The translations under genes were made by a program, and so were the position numbers. The notes beneath the pieces were generated by a model. The model ran no database searches and was not told the DNA's origin. It saw only the letters and a program-made list of their open reading frames with translations. Positions 38,941 through 52,700 of a stretch of DNA of 64,000 nt are shown here, piece after piece. Origin of the DNA: Apostichopus japonicus (Eukaryota; Echinodermata; Holothuroidea; Aspidochirotida; Stichopodidae); contig NC_092563.1 of NCBI RefSeq assembly GCF_037975245.1, positions 13,072,001 through 13,136,000 of the forward strand, read 5' to 3'. Numbering within the stretch: the stretch's first letter is position 1; every line of letters begins with the position of its first letter.

Positions 38941-40249
38941 ATTAATGAACTATCTAATAGTATACTACATTTGATAACATGCCTAATCTGCATTAATAAT
39001 ACAGTGGGCAGTTAGTGAGTAACTGATAGCTCCAAGAACAGTGAAACAGAGAAACCTACAAATATCTCTGTAACTTTTGAAGGGAACATTTTGGACGTTT
39101 GTTTACTAACAATTCATTTCCAACTTTCCACAGTCAATTTGTTGAGGAAACTTTTAACATTTAAATCATCCCGATTGACAAGATCCAACTATTCAAAACC
39201 TTGACAGCCCTGTATATTCAATTCATAGGAGCATAATGGACGTGTTTCATCTTTCGTAGTCATGTTTCTGTTCTGTAGTTTAAGAACGCTCTTTCCTTTG
39301 CAAACAAAGAAGTCCAGAGCTGTCAGTGAAGTACCCATCTACATTTCTCGGAGAGTCAATGAAGTAGGCTGCACATGGCAGATTGTTTCTTCTACATCGC
39401 TCTCTTCCACCTGAGATATTTGGATGGTTTCGTGTAAAGCAAAACTTACCTAGAGGCTTCTTCAAAGTTAAACCTGAACTAGTATGATTTCCATTCCAAT
39501 AATTTTGAAGAAAACAACTACAAGTTTCCCAGGAAGCTGAACAAGGCGACAGACTACAAGAAGAGTTTCCTCAAAATACTTATACAACTGTACCCTAAGG
39601 CTGCAAATCTTTGTGTTTCCTACACAAAACAATGGACGATGAGGGGGAGGGGGGGAGGGGAATTACAAGCATAACAAATGATTGTTTTCATCAATTTACC
39701 CAAGAGGAAGAAGAATAACTATGACAGAGAGAGGGTTTGTAGTGACATTCAAAGTAGCTGGTTGTTTTGTGAGAAGAAGTTCATCTAAACGTATTTCACT
39801 GCCGCCAAAGTCACATAAATAACTTGTTTGATATGCTGTATCAACCCAATGAAGTATTTTCTTTCTGCTAAAGATGGTGCACTCATGCGGTAACAAACCT
39901 ATAACCAATCAATGACAACATGAAACACTTTGTCCCAATTCTTGTTCGTAGAGTAGGCTGGGGGAGGTATACAAGTTCTAAAAATGAAAATGATGCTGCT
40001 TTTTGATTGGACACTTTACAAAGTTTCTCAAGTTTTAACCATACTTATAAAATTCAAAGCTATTAGAATACAGCACCCACCTACTTTAGAAGACCTTTGT
40101 TTTCTTCTTACAACATATGTACGGTATTAGTTTAACAATGTCATACAGGGTGTAATCTACTAGACATGCCTACAAACATTTTTATAGGTCACTCTCTTTT
40201 GCAATGTATGTCATGAAGGTATTAATTAATATATACTTGTTCCATATAT

Positions 40250-40420
40250 GTTTGTTGTGAGAAACAAATAAATGAAATCAATCAATCAATCATTGTTTTC
40301 GATCATGCGGATGGGGATATGAACGGAGTTCCAAAGCTTCGGCCCAGACAAGGCGAAGGATCTAGTACCACATATGGTGAGTAACCGTGGTACAAAAAGT
40401 AACATTGTGACATTAATGAC
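40250..40420 (-). mobile_element. LINE (CR1/L2-like) ORF2 C-terminal remnant with 3' tail
   Basis: On the minus strand, a frame ending at a stop near 40286 encodes LLFVPRLLTICGTRSFALSG, then PKLWNSVHIPIR. The pattern VPR-x-x-T-x-x-G-x-RSF-x-x-x-GP-x-LWNS-x-x-x-IR is the well-known extreme C-terminal signature of ORF2 in CR1/L2-type LINEs. Just downstream is a short TGATT-type tail (about 40272-40295), the kind of simple repeat that ends many such elements. Only the last 40 or so codons are recognisable, so this is a 5'-truncated dead copy. Confidence 0.6.
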
Positions 40421-42040
40421 ACAAAAAATAACAATATTACATTTTCTGCACAAGAGTAGTATTTGTGTAGGGAGATGATCAGGGCTACTTTCTACTATTT
40501 TTGGTTTCACACAGTCTGTTTTGAGAGAACTCAGAATTTAAACGGTATCGTGCGTTGCGTCAATGATGAGCTCTGTAGGGCTTTTGTGGTTTGAAATTTA
40601 CATGAGTAAATACTGCCAAAAAAGAAAATACAATTTAGTAACACAGCTCCGTCTTAACGTTGCTTACTCACAACATGGTCTCTCATGATTTATCTGAGGT
40701 TTATTCTCCAAATTAAACACCTAAATTCTGTGAACTTTTCTTTTTCTATATTTTTTCCCTGCAGCCATGCCAAACTAACAATTGTTCCAACAAAGTAGAA
40801 GATAGATTTCAAAATATTCTGCTTTTGGTGAAATGTTTGAAGACCATTAAGTAATATAAAGAAGTATTATTAATGCAACGGTTATAAAAAGCCTTAAAAA
40901 TGATGCCTCGTGTTAACCCAAAATTTGGTAATATACCGCTTTAAGGTATTATAACTTTGTAATAAACTTTCGAACCCCAATGCATATAATACGGCTGGTT
41001 GGATTTTATGACACATTAATGTAGATTACATTACCAGTGATGGATTAAGTTGTTCAGCCTGATGCAATAATTTTGAGGCAAAGAGACAAAGCCGCCCAAC
41101 TATACCCACTGAGATGATTATGAAAGCAATGCGTCTTACATTATACTAACAAGTAAAGGAATAGTACAAAGTGTTTCAAATGCAGCTGGTATGAATTTCA
41201 TATCAATCCATCAATGTGTTTTCCTTCGGAACAGTGCCAATAAGAAGCATTGAGGACAGTTTTATAAAGAGCTCTCGTTACACAGCGAATAATTTCAGCA
41301 AAATGATATGCAAAATGTTATACAAAAATGGCGATACAAACACAAAGATGTATACATCAGTTTTTCGTATACAGGAACCTTAGTACTTTATAACAGTGAC
41401 AGAATCTAGAACCTGCTCGATAAAACTTCACTACTAAATTATACCCTGCCACATTAAGGGTCGAGTATTTCCGTCACTCGGATGTTGAAAGACATTATTC
41501 GGAAATATAAATATGCAGTTGGACACTTGGGGCACTTGAATCGATTTAAGATCATTTCATGCCTTTAAAAGTGGTGAGGAATTTCCGACTCGCAGACCGA
41601 AACTATAGAAGCTGTCCTAGGTACATAGATATATGGTGACTGTACCTCATGAACATAATACCAGGTAGATGCCACGAATGGCCAACTTGTCTGAAAGTTA
41701 TCCTGAGAGTTTTAACTTGGACAAGGTAAGATAGAACATCTCAAAAATGTGTCTATAATAGTACCACATTATGGGTGATTTTTATGCCTCGTTACTGAAA
41801 CGTGATGCATCATACACCTAGAGAGAACCGGTGGTGCAGAATGACTGACTGATTGAACCATCACATAAGGAAGAGGAAGAATTAATGATCGTTGTGGTAT
41901 TAAGCAGGTGAAATGGACACAGGGGAAGAAATTGATGCTCGGTTTATAATACTGGATAAAGAGGAGGGATATCATGTCCAAATACTAGAATAAAGTCATG
42001 AAAAGTATCCTTTCTTAATTATCATTCCAGTTCATTCAAG

Positions 42041-42110
42041 TTCCAGTTCATATGGTAAAACAAGAGTGCTAAGATTGTGGGGAGACAGGTAAGCGAGGAA
42101 CGAAGTAAAA
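42041..42110 (+). repeat. Splice-donor repeat family, best-preserved core
   Basis: AAGATTGTGGGGAGACAGGT then AAGCGAGGAACGAAGTAAAA. Shares long identical tracts with the copies at 23600, 31460 and 54710. Confidence 0.7.
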
Positions 42111-42246
42111 TAATCAGTATCATGAAATAGAGGGGAAAAAAAGATAGAGAAAGGAAACCGGGTGACATGTAATCAGCATTAAGAGACTGACCGAGTCAGG
42201 CCAGATCTCGTTTACAAAACGGGGAAATATTGTCTCTCTGAAATCA

Positions 42247-42517
42247 TGCAGCCACCCCTACTCTGGCCTCCCACCCACACCCTCACCTCCACCCCTACTC
42301 TCGCCTCCACCCATATCCTCGCCTCCACCCATACCCTCGCCTCCACCCCTACTCTTGCCTCCACCCCTACTCTCGCCTCCACCCATACCCTCGCCTCCAC
42401 CCCTACAGTCGCCACCACCCATACCCTCGCCTCCACCCATACCCCCACCTCCACCCATACCCCCACCTCCACCCATACCCCCACCTCCACCCATACCCCC
42501 ACCTCCACCCATACCAC
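42247..42517. repeat. 18-bp G/C-skewed minisatellite, about 15 copies
   Basis: GCCTCCACCCCTACTCTC-type units change at about 42430 to ACCTCCACCCATACCCCC. On the minus strand it reads as runs of GGG/GGGGG and could form G-quadruplexes. The unit is six codons, so frames on both strands stay open for 93-114 codons (THTLAS, GMGGGG and VWVEA repeats). These are artefacts of the repeat. Confidence 0.9.
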
Positions 42518-44280
42518 GGTGAATTGAAAGAACTTCCTCCTTTTCTCTACTCAACCTACCAAGAATTGTCTGGACAATTAATTTTATTCTATTTACATAC
42601 ATGGATATAGAACTAAGTTTGTATCAAGATTCAACCTTACCCCTTAAAATTCAGTTAATTTCAACATAAATATGATACTGTCATGAAAGATTCTACAAAA
42701 CAGGATCGTCAAAACAAGACATTGGCTGTCTCCTAATAGGGGTCAACTTTCTTCTTTTATTTCTAGCAAAACTTCTATAGTAATATGCAAAATGAAAAAA
42801 GAACCCAAAATATAATAAAAACATAAAACATAACATTAAATAAAATTTTAAAAAAGAGCAAAATTCAGTTTACGAGTAACTGAACATTCTTTCACTCATA
42901 TTAAACGGGAAATAGAAACGGGAGAGATCTGACTTGAGATTTATAAGAATCAGTACCTACTGTATGCCAAACTCTGCAACTCTGGGATCAAGTTTTCATC
43001 CTACACACCTCTACCACTTCAAAAGAAACATATATATATGTATATATATATCCATCTAAATTATCTGTCAACTTGTATCTGCATTGCCTCAAAATCAGAT
43101 ACAAATTATAAAACTGGAAAAAGGAGGTATTCTTGGAGAAAGATTTCATTTGTTCAGAACATGAGCCGAAAATTTCAGACTCCCCCGAGAACATTACGCT
43201 TGCCAAAAGGAGAGTTTCAACAGATATCGATTGTGAAGTACGGGGACTTCATTCAAAAGTCCGATGATGAATTTTCTTTTTAACAAAAGTGGAAATCTTG
43301 AGTTGCCAGGAGTGAAAGCTTAATGCTGGCTGAACTTGACAGATAGAGAGAGAGAATGAGGCAATAAATGCCACAAAATAAACACTAGAAGGATACAATC
43401 GGTGTTTGACAAATAAAAATAGCCATCCTAAGATATAAATGTTTATATTTCAAGTTTAATGCCATGTCCTCTGGTAGACTAAACATTCTTCAATGTTAAT
43501 CTAGCTGAAGGAGTAAAGAGGTATGTGTCATATTGCACTCCAAGCAAATAACAATCAGGGATATCTTCAGTTCTTTACATCAATAAAGCATTCCCCCAGG
43601 TCAGGGAGGTTTTCCTTCCAATGTTGTAACTGTTTAGTTGTTACTAGTTCTTATGGTCTGTAATCTATATTTACATCAGCTTTTGAAGTAGCTTTTTGGA
43701 GATTAAACTGTTAAGCAGTTCAATGCTAGTCTATTATAGCAACAACAAAAAACATAACACAGTAACACAGTATTGTTTACAGTCAAGTTTTGGTAGAAAA
43801 GTAGCAAAGTTTGAACTTTGCTATGAAAAGTGTTCTGCCAATGAAACGTTGAGGGTTGAATCAAATTCATGTAAAGTTTCCCACTCAAGTACATTCATTT
43901 GTTTAAACTCTAGCTTGTATTCAAAATAGAAATAAACAAACACAATATCATTTATTTGCTTGCTCTGTTCAAATTAGTAATGACAGATCTAAGTTTCACT
44001 CCAGAATATACAACTGTGAATTTCCAAACTGGATATCTTTGTTTTATAGCAGAGGTATATACAGTAGGCCTAGCATATTAGAAATCTGGCAGATCTACAA
44101 AATGGGCATTATCCTTGAAAGCCTAAATTAACAGATAATTGCACTGTGTTTTGGCCACACGTCAACAAACTACATTGCTTCCTGTACGGGAACAATTCAA
44201 TTACCTGTAAAATACTTGAGGGTCTCCAGAGAATAAAAGTAATTAAACACAAGCAGTTATATAACAAGAGTTATAGTATA

Positions 44281-44337
44281 GGGGATGGGGATGAGGGTGG
44301 GGGTGAGGGGGGTGAGGGTGGGGGTATCGGGAGGAGA
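44281..44337 (+). repeat. G-rich tract, quadruplex-prone
   Basis: GGGGATGGGGATGAGGGTGG, then GGGTGAGGGGGGTGAGGGTG. It lies about 360 bp downstream of the last known WDR89 exon in transcript direction. Confidence 0.7.
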
Positions 44338-44695
44338 CAAAGGTACAGTACAACCTCACAAACTTGAGGAGGTATGTATAAAAATTTATGCGTCAAAGAA
44401 TGAATCAATCAAAGCAACAGATGAACAGACTACTTTGGACATATATACACACATGACAATTGGCATGTGTATATATCCTTATTTGAGTCTTTTAGAAATT
44501 TACACTGATGCTTGATGACAGACGTTGGCCCGGTTTTTTTTTTTTTTTTCCACTATTTTTCTGTTGATCATGTTGATTAATTACAAGGAATAATTCTTGT
44601 CCTTAATTACAAGGAAAATAAAGTAGAACAAAAACATTAGCACTGCAATGCAAGAAAGAAAAAGAGGGAGGGAACAATTTATATGAAAATCTTAC

Positions 44696-44759
44696 CTGCG
44701 TTATGTCATCTGAATGTGACTCCTTATAGGCCCCTAAGAGATTGGTGGAACGAACATCC
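44696..44759 (-). CDS. WDR89: WDR89 exon (blade 3 end to blade 4)
   Basis: A 64-bp exon with acceptor TTTAAACAG and a strong donor CGCAG|gtaaga. Its first G completes the TGG codon of the blade-3 WD dipeptide. It then encodes DVRSTNLLGAYKESH and SDDITQ, ending in phase 0. The LGAY-x-E-[ST]H-SDD-[IV]-TQ pattern is nearly identical to the matching part of vertebrate WDR89. The next exon should begin with a V-[RK]-FHP-like sequence; I looked for it at lower coordinates and did not find a convincing match. Confidence 0.88.
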
Positions 44760-47700
44760 CTGTTTAAAATGAGACAAAGAAAAATATAAATAGCAAAAAT
44801 ATGGAGGACACATAGGAAAAGGAAAGAAAAAAGTCATATATAAAAACCTTAAAACGCTTCAGTTTGCATTTTAAATGTATTCCAATGAATCAATGAAGTA
44901 GTTTTTGTGTCAAACTAAGACTATTAATTTGTGCAGATTATCATTACTGTATGACTTTCCCTATAACGATATATACTGTACAGAGATGTTGGATTTTCTG
45001 CTTTGAATATGGAGTGTATTTCGAGAGGATAAAAATCTATGAAACTTGTTGACAGAGAAAACTAAAGAGGACACCAACTCAACCATCAGCTTTGGCTTAT
45101 AAGAAAGTGATCTGTGTGAAGAAAACAACTTCTCCCTCCTCCCCCCTCCCTCCTCCCCCTCCCATACATACAGGAAACACATTGTTCCATTGGGGAGATA
45201 TGATAGTTTAAGTCTGTGATATCATAGTTTAAGTTTGTGATATCATAGTGCCACTATTCATATTTTTAAGGTAGAACGCTAACAGTGTTGGCATAGAAAC
45301 CAATGCCATCATCATTAGGGCATGTTATGAGGTTCACTATTTCAGAGTCAGCATTTGCATGTCCCACGTCGTCGTCCATGACAATATTAAATAAACGTTA
45401 TTAACAAAGAAAATATGAAAAAAAAATTGAAGCACATGTTGTCTGGAGGATATCATATTTCCCACATTTTTGTGGGAAGAAACAATATATCTGTGATAAT
45501 CTCGCAAATGGAATAAGATATGTCTCAAATGGGGGGGGGGGGGGGGATTCGTTCATGACAGTTATTTCCATCACATATACTAATAATCATGATGTATGAG
45601 TCTGTGTCTCCTTACTGCTTATAGGCTTCAGATGAAACTAAACACCCACCTGATACTGAGTAAAAAAACAGTCCCCAAGGGAAACAAAGCTAAACTGCAA
45701 AAGCCATGAAACTTTACAAGTCACATCATTCTTACATAGAAATTATAAAGAAATGAATAATTGATGATCACAAACAGTTTGCATGACTGGAAAAAAAATG
45801 TCCAACACATCATTATAATAATAATGTCTCCATGGTAACAGGTACAACAATATCAAGGTGATATCATTTATTTGTTCAATCATTTATTTATTCAAATTAT
45901 TTTGACATCAACTTTAAGTAATTTTCTAAAACAAGATGTAATTAAAAAGGACCACATTCTATTGAGCATGTGTCTTACCACTCGACAATTTTTGTATTAA
46001 TGAATGAATTAATGTATTCATCAATTATTAATTAATACATTCACTAATTAATAAATTAAATTATTAATGAATGAATTAATATGAAGACAAAGGGAAAAGA
46101 GAACTGTACTGCCTGAACGAAGAACTGAACATCTGAGACTACACCACTATTAGATTGTGTTACCTCCACTCCATTTATTTTTTCCCCTCCAGTTATCGTT
46201 TTCATCTTTTCTATACAGAACAGTTGTCTCAAATTAAATAAATATTGTGTCCTTAATTTTTACACAAAGAAGATGACATAACATAAATATTTTCCCTACT
46301 TTTCTATACCGAGCAGTCCAATAAAATATAATGTCTGTCCTTCTCTGTACCATACAGCTAACATAATATAAGTAAATGTCCTCCTCTTTGCAAGGATGAC
46401 ACGTTGAAAAATATGAACGTTCGCAAATTATGCTTTATTAACTATAGTTATCATTTCAAGTAAAGCAAGGACAGTTTAACAATATACAGTATGTATGTTC
46501 ATAAAAATGACTTGTTGACAAATTGCAGTGTTGATGAAAAGCAAGGATCTTTGTAAGCAACATGAACAGTTCAACAATACAGCCATGCAGTCATGAACAT
46601 ATATGAAGTGTATGTCATTGCCATTGCATATTCATGTTGGATGATTCAAGTTCTGTCTAGCTGCCTTTTTATCTTTTCTTTTTTTCAAAATCATCTGAAA
46701 ACTTTGTTTTCCTTTTACCGCAATAATGTTGTCACCAAATGCCCATACTGACATCATGACAAATTTTAAAAGAAGGATCTATAAATATTGGTGATCTACT
46801 CAAGGAGTATGTAGAGTCACGTTCACTATAGTGGCTGTTGAAAAGGTTGAAGGGCTTCTTGTTTCAACACTTCTAGTCTTCACACATAATCTTAAAGAAA
46901 CTCTATAAAAAGAATGAAATTCAAGTTAAACAATGTCAGCATGCTGCTCCACGTCACCGTGTTTTCTGTTCAGTACTAGAGACTAAACTTCTCACATTGG
47001 GATAGATGAGGGACATGAAAGCCGTTTGAAAGGACATTATTATTGGGAGTAGATCGGTTACTACTATGCTGCATGGCGTGTCCAAATGTTGGACCTGTTT
47101 GTCTTGGTAACACTCCAAAGGTCTGAGGTTGACCCCAGAAATGCAATATCCACATCATGCCAAACCAATCTATCCATCCAACCATCCATCCATTCATTTT
47201 TCTTTTTTGTGTAATTGCCTGAGCAACAAAAATTGGAGAATTTGTAATAATTTATTTATCACTTCCAATTTTTTCTTTTAAATGAAACTTGACTATTTTA
47301 GCTACTAATGTACATTGGTGTGGGATATTTTAGTATCTGATCAAATCGAGAAGAGAATCAATAATAACTCAGACCCTTGCTTTAAAGGTAAAGTATGCTA
47401 TAGCAGGGGGGAAAACAATAACAGATGTTTGATGGGGATGGTATGAACAAACACAAATGTATCACAATGTAAATATATTAATAACCATAGCCCCAATCTT
47501 AAAGGTATAGTATATATACTAAACACTGGTAAACAGAAAGAAAGCAACACCAGCTCCTTCTTGGGAATGATATGAAGAAACACAAATGTATCCCAAGGTA
47601 ACACTTAATAGCCATAGCTCCAATCTTAAAAAGGTATGAAGTATACTAAAACGTTAAGAAAGCAACAACAGCTCCTTCATGGGAATGATTCAAAGAAACA

Positions 47701-49738
47701 CAAATATATCACAAGGTAACATTTAATAGCCATAGCCCCAATCATAAAGGTATAAAGTATACTAGAACGTTAAGAAAGCAACAACAGCTCCTTCATGGGG
47801 ATGATATGAAGAAACACAAATGTATCCCAAGGTAACATTTAATAGCCATAGCCCCAATCTTAAAGGTATAAAGTATACTAGAACGTTAAGAAAGCAACAA
47901 CAGCTCCTTCATGGGGATGATATGAAGAAACACAAATGTATCCCAAGGTAACATTTAATAGCCATAGCCCCAATCTTAAAGGTATAAAAGTATACTAGAA
48001 CGTTAAGAAAGCAACAACAGCTCCTTCATGGGGATGATATGATGAAACACAAATGTATCACAAGATAAACATATTAATACTGTAACTGAAGCCCCTATCT
48101 AAATGTATAGTATGCTACAGTGTACAACATAAATCAACCACCAAACTCAACAATGTTAATTTTCATTAATAGGAAATTGGTCAACAAACAATATGTCATT
48201 TTAATACTCATAGCCATCACCTTAAAGTTACAGTACTTACAATAAAGTGATAGAACCAAACTATAGAAACTTCACAGGAAACTCATCGTATACTATACAT
48301 ACACGCTTCTTTAACACAAAATTAGCATTATGATGGATGAACATGGCTTCATCAAGGCGACTGTCGAGTCAATTTTGTCCAAGGCGTCTACCAACCGACG
48401 AAAGACAATTTATAAACATGATACAACGAGAGGGAACATGACAAGAGAAAAAGAAAACTGTAATGTTTCTTGGTTGACATAAAAACTAAAAAACAGGGTT
48501 TTGTTTATGATCTGAATTGATCATGTAAATAGAATTGATGAAGAAATTGAATAGTGTTCAGTGAGGCATAAAAATGCGCATATTTAATGAATTCAGACTC
48601 TCGAATCAAGTATCGTTTCTGTGATGTTTCTGTAAATAATGTATGTGTGCGATCCAAAGATAACGTTGACACTGATGGCAGATATGGTTATGACAATCTT
48701 TTAAAATAAAGGCCTAATAATATCCTGTAATATTAGCCAAACATCACAACTACACAGAACATTTGGCTTGACATAAAAAATCCAGGTAATCCCGTAAGCC
48801 AAAGCAGTGCACAAAAATGAACGTTTCTTGTGGCGACAAATATCGCAGTTCACAAGAGTTGTAAGAGGATGTTTCTATAATGGGAGAATGCTTTTCTAGA
48901 GTTGGTTGCAGTCAAGAAGAGAGTGAAGTTGGGGTCTAAGGAAGCATTTTGAAAATATGGTTTTGATCAATTTCTATACAGAATTTGCATGCTCAAAATC
49001 CAATAACATTTAAGTAGCCAGTTCTAACATGGCAATAGTAGCACTAGAAGTCTAACAGCCTGCCGTATTCTGGCCTTTTGACTAATATTTGCACATAAGA
49101 ATTATTAATTTTATCCCCATAGAACGAAGACGGCTAACACAGTCCCAGTTGCATTGGCGATGTGAAGTGTATTGTCAAGCAAATATACTGTAGAACATGT
49201 ATTAGGTTTAGCAACATTTATGTCACAACAGATGTCAAGGGTACTGACGTAGATTATGAATAACGCACTTCCAAACGGTAGGAGGTATACCTCCACCATG
49301 ACAACTTGTCAACAACTGGAAAACGAGTTAATAAAGCTGTGTTCGGATTGCTAAGTTTTGTCCTGCTTTCCCCTTTAATAAACTGGGTATCCCTTGGTCT
49401 AATTAATTAAGAGAGCTAATAATAACCATTTTAACTATATCAATAAATTCTGCAATGGCCTTCAACTCTGCTTGTTTATTGTTGTTTATGTCTAAGAAGT
49501 TTGCATCAATTCTTCTTATTGCCATTTGTAGGAAATATAAAATGAACAGATATCAATACTAGGTAATAATATTTCTGTCAGCTACACTGTATATTGCCAT
49601 TTCTATGTATTATAAAGGAACAGATATCATTACTAGCAGGGTTGTAGCTAGGATTTTGCAGGTGGCGGTTGAATTTTCTGGAGTGGTGGTAGCCTGCGAA
49701 TTCTGCGTCCTGGGTGAGGGGTATAAGGGTGTTTATTG

Positions 49739-49773
<35 letters not shown>

Positions 49774-52700
49774 AATGAAAACAACCAGCTACTAAATTGG
49801 AACATTTAATATCTATGAACTCTGGGAAGCTTTGTGGTACATGTGCAAAACTGATCCTCATTCTAAAAGACTCTTAAAGAATACTGTAGCAAAACTGTGG
49901 CGAAAAAAATGGAATAATTTTGCTGATAAGCTGAAGATATAGATACAAAATTTGAATAACTAGTTATGGACCAGACCCAGCACTAAGAAGGCTCACTGTC
50001 TGAAGAGGACAACAGAATCAGAAGTAACCGCAGCAAGTGGGCATTTAATTACACAATATCAAACACACAGCATATATCATAGCAGTATTAATTCCATCAT
50101 GTATGTACTAATACTGGAATTTAAATATTACTGCTTTCAGAAACCTCTTTGAGGCAAATAGGTAAGTATAAACAATAACAAAGGTAGTCTATTTGTAGAC
50201 TTTTAAGTTGCATTTTGCATTGCAATGTACCTTTGTGTAAAGTTGTCTGACCTAACCATGTATTATTCACATGTATACTTGAATACCCCCCTCCCCCTCC
50301 CCCTTCTAACATCCCAAAACCTAGCTATCTAAAAGATCTATGTAGTTACAGCCTTGTTCGGCTTCTCCCCTTTACTTGTAGTTAACAATTTAATTTTAGT
50401 CCATAAAATTTTGTGTCCCACAAAATTTCATGGCATCCTTTAAGCTACTTCATGTGAAAACCATAGGAAGTTTATTTCACATTCCGTTGGTTCTGGGGAT
50501 ATTTTGGTGAACTAGTTTATATGCATATTATTATGTGTATAGGCAACTTATCTTTCTGTCAATTGTTCAGTATATTGTACCAATTGACTGTACATAGCAA
50601 ACTCAATGCAATGATATTCTGCTTCATGTAAAACTGGTCACTCAACAATCTAACCCCAAAACCTAAATTGTGACTGTTTACTTCAGGGAGTATTTATTAG
50701 CAGAGAGCTATGTCAATGTATCCCAACCTCAATTCCTCATCAAACAACAATTCCAACTTCATGCAAATGCACAACAAAACAAAAAATCCCTCTGCAGAAA
50801 CTTCCGGTAGCTGTAGGCTTAGCATATCCTAGTCTAGCTCTATGTTAGGTCTTAACAGTTAACACGCTTGTCGCAACTTAGGGTCAATGCACCGACGTTG
50901 CCTTGGCAACTTGTGCTCTCAAGAAAACGAGAATAATCAGTATCCAAGCAAAAAGAGAATTGTCAAAAATAGCAAACAACAGCTGAAAGCTGCATCCATG
51001 CAAAAATTTTCCAAAAATATCTCTGATGAATAATTAAATTTAAATAGTGAGTTTACATAACGCTTCATAGATCAGACAACAACTGTGTCGATGATGCAGT
51101 GGCCTCCCAGAGGTATTGTTGAAATATTTATCAAAACAAATATACAGTGGAAGCATATAGATGATACACCAACCACCTGACTATACATGCATAACTAATG
51201 GCAAACCACTTCATTTATTCGTTACAGTTAAACAAAAATAAAACTTGTCAAACAAACATTGTTGACAAGAATAAGACTCAACCCAGTCAGATCAGGATGA
51301 TAATTTTCTGTGCTATCGAACCTATTTAATGGTATTAGACGGATGTTTGGCAGTGTGTGCCATTCAGAGGCCAATCTTGCCTTGTGTGAGGCTGCCATAT
51401 CATTATCTAAAGAAATGAGGACAAGTTGTCCCGGCCTGGGGAAGTCTATGTCGAAAGGGTTCCCTGTCCGATTTCTATCATAAAACCGTGATTCAAGAAT
51501 AAAGTTTTTTCAGACTGATAAATCTCCACCGTCTCACTGTAGAAACAAGTTCTAGGCCATCACAGCTTCAGGCAGTCTTGAAATTTGAAAGACACCGTCA
51601 AACTTCCCGATATGAAAGCACAAATATTTTGATCTCATTCTTAAAGCAGATTGTTTGATACTTTGGAATATAATGTCAACATTTGACTGGTACCATGGAA
51701 ATATTAAAATAATTTAGAAGTTAAACCACATGATCCTTCAAGACACAGTTTCTACAGTCTGAGAGAATACACACTGGAACATTAATTAACGTTACCAGTT
51801 TGCTTCTGTGAGAATACAAACTGAAACATTTATGTTACCAGTTTGTTCCTGAGAGAATACACACTGAAACATTAATGTTACCATTTTGTTCCTGAGAGAA
51901 TACACAATGAAACGTTAATGTTACCAGTTTGTTCCTGATAGAACACACTGAAACATTAATGTTACCAGTTTGTTCCTGAGAGAATACACACGGAGGCATT
52001 AATGTTACCAGTTTTTTTAACTACTGATCAAGTACAACTGCCATGACTTGGTTTATGCTTCACTAACCACCTGATTCCTGACTTGAAGTGAAGCAGTGCA
52101 GCATAATACATCAGAAATATATAAAAAGAAAACTTTTCATGCTTATTAAAGTAACGATATTCCGATATTCCGTGTGGCTAGAAAACTACCATACAGGGAA
52201 TTCTATGCCACAAAGTTCTTTTCCGGAAACTCCAAATTCACACATGTATGCCAATTTCTTTATTGATTAATATTTTACAGATTGGCAGTTAATACATGAG
52301 GAAGAAAAGACACACAGTTCAATATGGATAAAATAAAACTGTTGTTCTATTAATATAGTTTAAACCACTGGCATGGTCAGGAGATATAATTAGAAAGCAA
52401 TGATATTTGAATATGTTTATCACCTGTCCTAGCATCTGGTAGTTTTAGGATAAGGTCCTGGCTGGAACACAAAAAAAGACTTCCATCCAAGAGCAATGCT
52501 TCACAAACATTTCTAAATTTTCCTTTGTTCATTCATACCAACATCAACAAAGAGCTACAAGTTTATATTTGAATCATCCTAGAAAGGGACATGTGAAATC
52601 TACGACCTATTCAGAAATTTTCCGTTTGTGCAGTGCATAATTTCACTTCTCACAATCCTGATCGAGAAATTTAACTACCTTGCAGGGCTGGGTGATTTAT

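Larger units (their letters stand above)
31498..40249. other. Non-coding, no gene seen
   Basis: Very AT-rich, with two short tandem duplications and two dispersed repeat copies. A CpG-containing patch at 37840-37950 is not explained by any feature I can name. Confidence 0.5.
40511..44695. other. Probably WDR89 intron or 3' region
   Basis: Lies directly downstream (minus strand) of the last secure WDR89 exon, whose phase-0 donor requires another exon. Holds the 18-bp minisatellite and the G-rich tract. A plus-strand frame at 43038-43283 ends in MSRKFQTPPRTLRLP and KGEFQQISIVKYGDF; it is unassigned. Confidence 0.45.

Noticed and set aside
39280-39908. Two minus frames of 61 and 70 codons with fairly ordinary codon use
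   Set aside because: No domain recognised, no consistent splice sites and no continuity between them.
41646-41690. 45-bp minus micro-exon candidate encoding TSWPFVASTWYYVHE
   Set aside because: Very short, moderate acceptor and weak gtacag donor. The resemblance to the YLIGGLYHE region of WDR89 is too thin.
42212-42602. Frames of 93-114 codons on both strands rich in Thr/Pro, Gly/Met or Val/Trp
   Set aside because: All are read-outs of the 18-bp minisatellite in different frames. There is no non-repetitive coding flank.
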